Made by a program: the position numbers and the translations under genes. From Dermatemys mawii (taxonomy: Eukaryota > Chordata > Testudines > Dermatemydidae): a DNA stretch of 64,000 nucleotides. Position 1 is the first letter of the stretch; every line of letters starts with the position of its first letter. Of the stretch, positions 56,076-64,000 are shown in pieces. The notes under the pieces are model-generated. The model saw only the letters and a list, made by a program, of their open reading frames with translations, ran no database searches and was not told where the DNA came from. Location of the stretch: NCBI GenBank assembly GCA_007922305.1, contig ML677351.1:14178749-14242748 (forward strand), written 5' to 3'.

Positions 56076-56199
56076 GTACCATTGGCATCTTATGGTGTGG
56101 TTGTGCTGTCGAAAGACCTAGCAAGGCTTTATGGTAAAGGGCTGATGGAACGCAACAGGGATGTCATGCAGGAGAACTACCAGAATCTCGTCTCACTAG
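56076..56199 (+). CDS. KRAB-A-like exon of zinc-finger gene (variant)
   Basis: A 124-nt exon with acceptor ctgaaaggagaatgtttgttttag and donor gtaagg. It starts in phase 0 and ends in phase 1, as KRAB-A exons do, one codon shorter than the usual 127 nt. The second half is canonical (RDVMQENYQNLVSL). The first half (VPLASYGVVVLSKDLARLYG) lacks the DV..F..EEW core needed for TRIM28/KAP1 binding in classical KRAB domains. If translated, the domain is probably a non-repressing variant. The exon carrying the start codon has not been identified upstream. Confidence 0.72.
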
Positions 56200-56544
56200 G
56201 TAAGGAGTCACCTTTTTTATGAGCATCTCTGAAATGACTTCATTTGCATCAGCACAAGGTTCTTTCCTGGGGGGATCAGAACCTTTAATCCTCAGAACCT
56301 GGATGTGACTCTTATCTCCCATTTAGAAGGATTTTCAGAAGCGCAGCTGACAGCCCTCTCCTGTCCTTGTCTCTTAACGCCTGAGCATACAAATGTTGCT
56401 GGAATTCCCTGGGACTGGCATCAACTTAAAAAGGGATTCAGTGGTCTCTTGCTGCCTTTGTATATAATATCGTTCTCCCATTAAGAAGAATCCTTGAATC
56501 TCCTACACGAATAAAACAAATCTACCATCAGAACCATTATTCCC

Positions 56545-57009
56545 TGTTACAGAGTACTCAGGGTCCCGTAGGAACGAGGCGCACACACAGCTGCTGAATA
56601 AAAGTGGTGAGTTTATTTGAAGGCAGAAGTGACACACCCGCAACAGGGGCTCCCTTCATTGCTGCCACTGAGATGGGGAAACCGATGCACCGGAGCAATG
56701 CTTGGGATGAAGCCCACCGCATGTGGGAACACAGGCAGAAAAATAACAGGAACATTTGCATCTCATGCATACCTCATGAATAACTAATACCTTGTTTTTG
56801 TCTTATTAGTATTACATAATACAAGCAGGTGTCTTATTAGTCTACACATTGCAGGCAGGTGCTGGGAACCGGTTAACTCCGGCATGTGAAATATGCGATA
56901 ACAGGGCAGGGACTGATAACAGTGACCGTTAGTACCCTTTCCTTCCCTGGAGTTGGTGGGGAGAGCGCCCCTAGCAATCCACCGTGACAATGTCTTCCAC
57001 GCCCTTACA
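56545..57009 (-). mobile_element. Solo LTR in the zinc-finger gene intron, 5-bp TSD
   Basis: 465 bp starting TGTTACAGAG and ending CGCCCTTACA (TG...CA), flanked by ttccc at 56540-56544 and 57010-57014. On the minus strand an aataaactcacc lies upstream of the 3' part, consistent with an LTR in antisense orientation to the gene. No internal retroviral sequence remains. Confidence 0.75.
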
Positions 57010-57034
57010 TTCCCCAATCCTTGAGGGGGCCATT

Positions 57035-57135
57035 TATTGATCTGGAGCAGAAATCTGTGGGTGAGATTGTGGCCTGCATTGTGCAGGAGGTCAGACTAGA
57101 TGATCATAATGATCCCTTCTGACTGTAAAGTCTAT
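57035..57135 (+). repeat. CR1 LINE 3' end
   Basis: ctgtgggtgagattgtggcc, gtgcaggaggtcagactaga and tgatcataatgatcccttct are the classical 3' end of CR1 elements of sauropsids. 5'-truncated, as is typical. Confidence 0.85.
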
Positions 57136-57291
57136 GAGGTATCCTGGAACACTTTCCCAACCACCATTCAGGTGACTCATCCCTTCCAGACTACTGCTCT
57201 GCTCCCTCCTCTCCCCATTAGAGCAGCTGGAATTAAAAACATTGACTGAATATTTAACAAGCCTTTTTTTTTTTTTCTCTCTCATGAGCAG

Positions 57292-57405
57292 GTTTTCCAA
57301 TTCCTAAATGTGGCATGGCCTCCCAAATGGAACAAGGCAAAGAAGTATCTGACCCAGGTCACCAGGCTTTTAAGGAAATCAAGCTCTTGAAATACACCCA
57401 CACAG
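57292..57405 (+). CDS. KRAB-B-like linker exon of zinc-finger gene
   Basis: A 114-nt exon (phase 1-1) with a strong pyrimidine tract and acceptor atgagcag and donor gtgagg. It encodes GFPIPKCGMASQMEQGKEVS, then a tail ending LLKYTHT. The pattern G-F-P-(I/V)-P-K...Q-(M/L)-E-(Q/R)-G-(K/E)-E is the KRAB-B signature, with Cys where Pro/Ser is usual. It joins in frame to the exons on both sides. Confidence 0.85.
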
Positions 57406-57707
57406 GTGAGGAAAAGCTGAAACAACTTGAAAACGCTTACTGAGTGAAGTAAAAGAAGTTGGAATTCCAATAGCTATTGTGAGCTCATGATTCTGCCTCA
57501 TGTTATCTTGTTCCATTTTGTAATTAGTTTTCTTACACTGTAACCAGTTCTCCGATCTCCAGGGCAAATATCAAGGATGGCTTTCTGCCCTTCCTGACTC
57601 ACGTCTGCTAGTATTGTCTACCCTCACTTGTGCTCTGAGTGTTCAGAAGAGTTGTGGAAGGTGAACTCATCCCCTCCACTCTTATTTGGGAAAGACCTGG
57701 CTTCTGA

Positions 57708-58724
<1,017 letters not shown>

Positions 58725-59546
58725 GGACCACCATTGCTGGGAAGAGGGGGAATACAGCCCGGCCTGAAGGGAGAAGCTAGCTGAGCACTGGGGTGTGATT
58801 GAGGGGGAGGGAGCACGTCCTTAGTGTGATGACGGTTCGAGCCATTGTTTAGGAATGGGTTATGAAGCACCACAATAGGAGGAAACTGGGAAGAGTTAAG
58901 TATTCAGGGGAATCATGGCCTTTTATTTTTAATACTGATAAGGGTAAAATATGGATCAAATCATAACACTTTCTCAGTACGTTGGTCAGGTTTTGGCATC
59001 CTGGTCAGACTTCACCCTGGCCTTGTGGCTCCCTTCAGAACCTAAGCTCCTGTTTCCCCCTTTTTAGTATTTTTTTTTTTTTTTTTTTTTTTAGATATTA
59101 GTTCCTATCAATTATATTTATTTAACCCCACCCCTCCAATCCCACATTGTGATAGTACTTGGGTCATATCCTTGGAACTGTATTTGCCAAATACATGGTA
59201 GTGAAATTTAATGTGTCTGTGACAAATATGCTACTGTTTGACAACTTAGTCGATGAGATTAAGTCAATTAACATCCTAATAGACATATCTCCCAGAAGGA
59301 TGCTTGCTCAAGTGCTCTTGTGGGTGGCACTTTATGAAAATTATAAAAGTGTAATCAGTATGTAGGATGAATTTGTTTTAACTGTGATCTGGTAATTGAC
59401 AATTGGTGAACAGAAGGAGGAGGACAAGCATTGAAAAAAGATTAAGCTTTTTGTCTAACTTTAATTTTAAACTAAATGTGTTCTTAAACTTTAATATGAA
59501 TTTTAAGTTCAAAATTCTGATTTTTTTTTCCCCCCCCTTGAATAAA
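58725..59546 (+). other. Putative 3' UTR of the zinc-finger gene, AATAAA at 59541
   Basis: Non-coding after the stop. A poly-T run at 59070-59092 and a candidate poly-A signal aataaa at 59541-59546 are the visible features. Confidence 0.4.
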
Positions 59547-59623
59547 CCTTCTTTTAACTTAAACCACCATGAACCTGGAATTGTCAATTGTTATGGTGAG
59601 GAGATTGTGATGTATATTTCTAA

Positions 59624-59899
59624 GGCTATGTCTACACTAGCACTTTTGTCAATAAAACTTTTGTCAGTCATGGGTGTGAAAAAAACACGCTCCTGAGCAA
59701 CATAAGTTGCACCAACAGAAGCACCGGTGCGGCCAGTGCTATGTTGGTGGGAGACACTCTCCTGCCAAGATAGCTACCACTACTTATTGGGGATGGTTTA
59801 ATTATGCCGACGGGGAGAGCTCTCTCCTGTTGGCATAGAACAGTTACACAGGAGGCCTTACAGCTGTGCCACTGTACGGTCTGTAGAGTAGACATACCC
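59624..59899 (+). mobile_element. Harbinger-like MITE
   Basis: Starts after TAA with ggctatgtctacactagca and ends agtagacataccc, an inverted terminal repeat. The right flank GAA differs from TAA at one position. It contains agagctctctcctgttggca. Non-coding. Confidence 0.65.
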
Positions 59900-60305
59900 G
59901 AAGAGTAGTAATGTGCTGTGGTTTTTGGTTATAAAGTCACAATGTGAAGGAAGTACAGTTTTTCTGCACAGGAAGATGCGGGGAGGCAGGATAGTTGGAA
60001 TGGGGAAAGAACTGACCACCAAGCATGTTTTCCTAAAGCATTCTTTGTGAGAGGGAAAACTTTTAGAGGAGGATATATTCATTCTAGTAGAGATGCTGGT
60101 TCAGACAAAAGCTTGGTGATACTGGGTAGGGGTGGGATTGGCAATAATATGGAAGATGTTAATACCTCTAGCTCAAAAAAAGCTCTTTGTGGTAAACAAA
60201 ATATTTATGGAGATGCCTGTTCCATCCTCAAAGCCAAAGGGGGAAGAAATTGTTCAATGCTTTAGTCTAGAACGAAAGTGATCAAGTTTGTTGAGTTGTA
60301 AATAC

Positions 60306-60328
60306 ACATACACACACACACACACACA
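60306..60328. repeat. (CA)n microsatellite
   Basis: An acacac run of about 22 bp. Confidence 0.85.
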
Positions 60329-61990
60329 ATCTGAATGTAGGGCTAGCGATAATGATGGGCTTTTAAGACAGCAACCCAACTTTCCATGATAGGAGGCTGG
60401 CAAGGGCAAAAAGAAAGAGGTGACATAAGAATGGTAATCCTGAGGAAAAAGTGCAAGTCCTGGAATGCACACGACATTACTGAAGCTATGGACTGCTTAG
60501 CCAAAGGCAGTAGCACCCTAGTGCTGCCAGGCCTAGGAGAGCATCCATTTGAAATATTTGTCCTTGTTTCTATGGAATTTTTTTGCCTGTTTAAGAAAGA
60601 GTTCTGTTGAAATATTACAGAAAATCAAATTTGCTGTTTGCACAGGTGAACAAACACTGACTGGCTATCCTATATCCTTACATTAGAGAGACTTATACCA
60701 GGCTTGGAATCATTGCTAGTATTCTCCATGAAATTGTGGCATCCTGTACCTCCAGAACTGATGCTGTGTTCCCATTCTAATGTCACAAAGGTACTGATCC
60801 CAAACTGCAGTCATTCTCTCTCATCCAGCTACCTTGTGGAAGCAATCTCTCCTCCCCCATTTGAATGTCTGCCATAGGTGCATTCAGCCTTGTCCCCAAA
60901 AGTAGTCCCATTAAGGTGTCGACTTGGGTACTCAAAATCACTAGTCACTTCTGAAAATATCAGCATTGTCTTTCATACAAACTGTATCCAAAATGCCTTA
61001 GTGTTCCCTAACAGCAGCAAAAGAAAGTGGCTGAGGAGAAAAGTTGCTTTCAGATGAGGTCCATACAGATGGAAAACTGGTACAGTGGAGGGATGCAGGA
61101 TGGTAATTCAGCATGGCAGGAGATGGATATTATGCCAACAACAGGGTGACTGAGTGAAGGGACAGAAAAGAACTCACTGCATGAGTGGAAGGAGAACATT
61201 GTCCAGCTGTCTGCATTGAACAAGTGAAACCTGCTCTCAATTCCCCATTATCCACATGCAGTCTGAACCCGGCCAGCTGGGATTGTAGCTGGCTTTCTCC
61301 TTCAGGCTCAGCACTGGCTGCGGGAACCCTAACCTAGAACTACCTCTCTGCTTGTGGGAGAGCAGAATTCTGGGGTTAGTCAGAGCACAAGGAATCCCTG
61401 AGGGCAAACAAGTCGACTTTTAAAAAAAAAAAAAAATAAAAGCTTCTGTTCTGGAGAAATATTAAAAATTCCAAGAATCCCTTGAAAGACCCCAAATCAG
61501 TGCTATGAAATTCAAAGATTTTAAGGCCATTAGAGTTTGCAAATCCTTATTAGAATTCAAACATTTTCACAACCCCCTTACATTTGCTCTGGATTAAGAA
61601 CAAAAAAATGTATTAATTATAAATGTATAAAATGTATGGGGGGGATAGAGGATATTGGGAGATTGACAGAGAATACTGGACTTCCAAGGGTAAGGGTTTG
61701 CAGCAAGTCGGAGAGCAAGATTTTTCCTTTAGACTGCAATAAAATTTTCAATTCCTTGCAATAGCCTCCACCCTTCCCCGATTGCCTTTCGTGACCACTG
61801 GTTGTGAAACACTGCCTTCATTAGACCTTCTAGTCAGACCCTCCTGTCTAACACATGCCATAATGCAGAATCTCCACAACCTGTAGATCAAGAGCCCCGT
61901 CTTAATGAACCACCAACTATTTGTTCAGTGAGCTGAAGTAGATTAGCAGCCATCGCCAGTGATTTGGTCAACTCAGTGTAACTTCTCTAC
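60329..61990. other. No recognisable gene
   Basis: A poly-A run at about 61423-61440 is the only clear feature. Short frames lack splice sites. Confidence 0.4.
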
Positions 61991-61997
61991 ATACACA

Positions 61998-62292
61998 CGC
62001 ATCATACGTCGTTTGAAAGCTTATGATGTCTAATATGATGCACGATGTGGAGCTGTCAAGTGGTGCCATTGCCATAGAACTAGGGATAAACAATGACACC
62101 GTCAATGCGATAAAATGACCACCTTGAAATATTTGCACGTGTTTCTGAAATTGTGCCAAAACATGACACTTTCTCATTTTGGATGCCATTGTTATACCTC
62201 ACCTGCAGGCTTACAGACTCACTTGACAGCTCCACATCATACTCCATCTAAACATACATAAAATAAGCTTTGAAATGGTATGCAATGTGGGT
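61998..62292. mobile_element. Palindromic MITE-like element
   Basis: gatgtggagctgtcaagtg at 62044-62062 is perfectly inverted at 62220-62238. Similarity extends outward (gaaagcttatgatgt versus agcttattttatgt read on the other strand) and inward (tttgcacgtgtttctgaaat). It has the structure of a long-TIR MITE. No TSD was identified. Confidence 0.55.
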
Positions 62293-62620
62293 GTGCAGGC
62301 TGAGTATGCTAATACAGCCCTTTTGAGGATTTTTGCATGCCTCAAGCTGTCACTGATCAAAGTGTAACTCAAAATCCCCGATCCAGAAGCTGGGAGAAGG
62401 TTCCTATTGGATTCAGTGCACCTCAGCAGTACTGCTCTGACAGGAAGTTTTCACTGGAGCTGCACTTTGAGGTAAGCTGGGCCAGTCACCTGCTCCTCCC
62501 CGGAAGTGTGCTGTGCTCTTCCTTGCCAGAAGCTCCAGTTCGTGAGCTCTAGTAATGCAGGAATACAAAGAAGGATAGAAAGGAGGCAGCTGCTAGTTCA
62601 TTGTATGATCCCAGTCTATG

Positions 62621-62907
62621 CCCTGGTCTCTCCTGGGGTGAAGGGGGAGAATTGACCTAAGATACGCAACTTCAGCTACATCAATAGCGTAGCTGAAGTC
62701 AACGTATTTAGGTTGACTTTCCGCGGCGTCTTCCCAGCGCTGAGTTGACTGCTGCCGCTCCCCCGTTGATTCTGCTTGCTCCTCTCATGGCAGTGGAGTA
62801 CCGGTGTCAAGGGAAGAGTGCTTGGGGATCGATTTATCGTGTATCGTAGACGGATCCCTGATAGATCGATCACTACCTGCCAATCCGGCAAGTAGTGTAG
62901 ACCTGCC
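62621..62907 (+). mobile_element. Harbinger-like MITE
   Basis: ccctggtctctcctgg at the left and gtgtagacctgcc at the right are weakly inverted. Shares cttcagctacatcaatagcg and tagctgaagtcaacgtat with the fragment at 16842. Contains gatcgatttatcgtgtatcg and gatagatcgatcac. The TSD is not clear. Confidence 0.55.
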
Positions 62908-62951
62908 TTATGTTTCCCTGCAGTTAGGACAAAAAAGGACTTTACTAATAA

Positions 62952-63222
62952 GGGCCTGTCTATACCTATATTTTATAGCGCTCTAACTTGCTGGCTCATG
63001 GCTTGTGAAAAATCACCCCCCTGAACGGAGAAAGTCTGAGCGCTTTAAAGCACTAGTGTGGACAGGCTCCGAGCGCTGGATCCCCTCGTCGAGGTGGATT
63101 ACCAGGTGCGCAGGGAGAGCTCTCTCCCAGTGCCCACGCGCGACCACGCTCGCACTTCAAAGCGCTGCTGCGGGAGCGTTCCTGTGACAGCACTTAGAGA
63201 AGTTTCCAGTGTGGTCATGACC
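62952..63222 (+). mobile_element. Harbinger-type MITE with TAA target duplication
   Basis: Flanked by TAA (62949-62951 and 63223-63225), with ends gggcctgtctatacc and agtgtggtcatgacc. AGCGC/GCGCT motifs and gagctctctcccagtgccca are shared with the inverted copy at 14884-15104. Non-coding. Confidence 0.75.
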
Positions 63223-63225
63223 TAA

Positions 63226-64000
63226 GGGCAGCTCTTGTGGGATTTAGAAAATGCCACAACAGATGAAAGTGGGTCTAACAAGGCACAGTGGAGCATAGGC
63301 TCTGCTCTCTATCAGCCACTACACCCGGCTCTGGCAGAGGGACTGGCTGTAGTATTAATCAATCTCTTCCATCCCTACCTTAGATGATCCTCTGATATCT
63401 GGGAGCAAGCAGAATGAAGAATAGGAGGCTGCCCAGGCTGTGAGGTCTCTGCTGGCAAACAGCAGTGCAGGGCCTGCTGCACAGGATTTGGAGCACATAA
63501 ATGCTCTGAACAGCAGATTGGAGAGCAGCTGTGGGAATATTACAAGGGGATACAAAGAATGTTCCTGTCCCCACGTGCATGACCGGAGTGTAGTTTCCAT
63601 AGCAATATTTGCCAGGAAGATTTGTGTCATCCCAGCGAAGGGAGTGTACCCTAAGGGTTAGAGCATTGGATGAGTTTAAGGGAGTGGCACTTAAAGAGGC
63701 AGTTGGCCCTGCTGATTATCCTCTGTCATGACTCCCTGAAGCCAGCCAGCCAGCCCTACACCACTTTCCCTGCCCAGGCAGGCACCAGCGGAGGGGATCA
63801 GGACTGTTCAGGAGTAGCTGGTCTTCTAGAGGCTCAGGCTGCTCACTGACACCTGCTGAATTTCTCTGCCTATGTTGCCATAGTAACTGCAGCGTAGGGC
63901 CCAGCTCCCTGGCTTCTCGCAGCTCTGACTCCTCCAACAAGCTAACTGCTTCTTTCACCTCAGCCCCCTTTCTAACCTCCCACCATCTTCCTCAGTTTGT
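63226..64000. other. No recognisable feature
   Basis: No splice-bounded frame and no repeat that I can name. Confidence 0.4.

Overview
The window is vertebrate nuclear DNA: it has intron-exon structure with GT/AG splice sites, a C2H2 zinc-finger gene with a KRAB-like exon, an immunoglobulin-superfamily gene, and about half of it is interspersed repeats. The repeat mix (Harbinger MITEs, 8-bp-TSD hAT elements starting CAGGGGT, Penelope-like elements, CR1 and MIR-type tails, solo LTRs) is what I associate with turtle genomes. That assignment rests on recollection of repeat families, not on a search.

0-16 kb: a minus-strand gene fragment with one signal-peptide exon (10281-10335) and three exons that each encode a single CD2-like V-set domain (9160-9432, 6654-6956, 4296-4601), all in phase 1. 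Its membrane and cytoplasmic exons are not seen and would lie beyond the left edge. The rest is hAT elements, retroposon tails and a decayed Harbinger transposase.

16-35 kb: a nest of retroelements, mostly on the minus strand. It holds two relics of one retrovirus-like family, a Gypsy-like gag relic, a Penelope-like element (20026-22617) flanked by a 17-bp target duplication, and an LTR-like repeat that carries a hAT element which itself carries a solo LTR. Both of those insertions keep perfect target duplications.

36-47 kb: the most striking region. Two 4418-bp, nearly identical PIF/Harbinger transposons lie in inverted orientation (36144-40561 and 42430-46847) around a 1868-bp spacer. Each encodes a DDE transposase and, convergently, a two-exon Myb-like protein, with a further ORF inside the Myb intron. 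The 3-bp target duplications do not match within either copy but match exactly between copies, which is what inversion of the spacer by recombination between the two elements would produce.

47-64 kb: a plus-strand KRAB-like zinc-finger gene (GC-rich candidate promoter 53360-53640, exons 56076-56199, 57292-57405 and 57811-58724, eight fingers), a solo LTR in one intron, a relic zinc finger at 47.65 kb and several MITEs. No RNA gene or CRISPR array was found.
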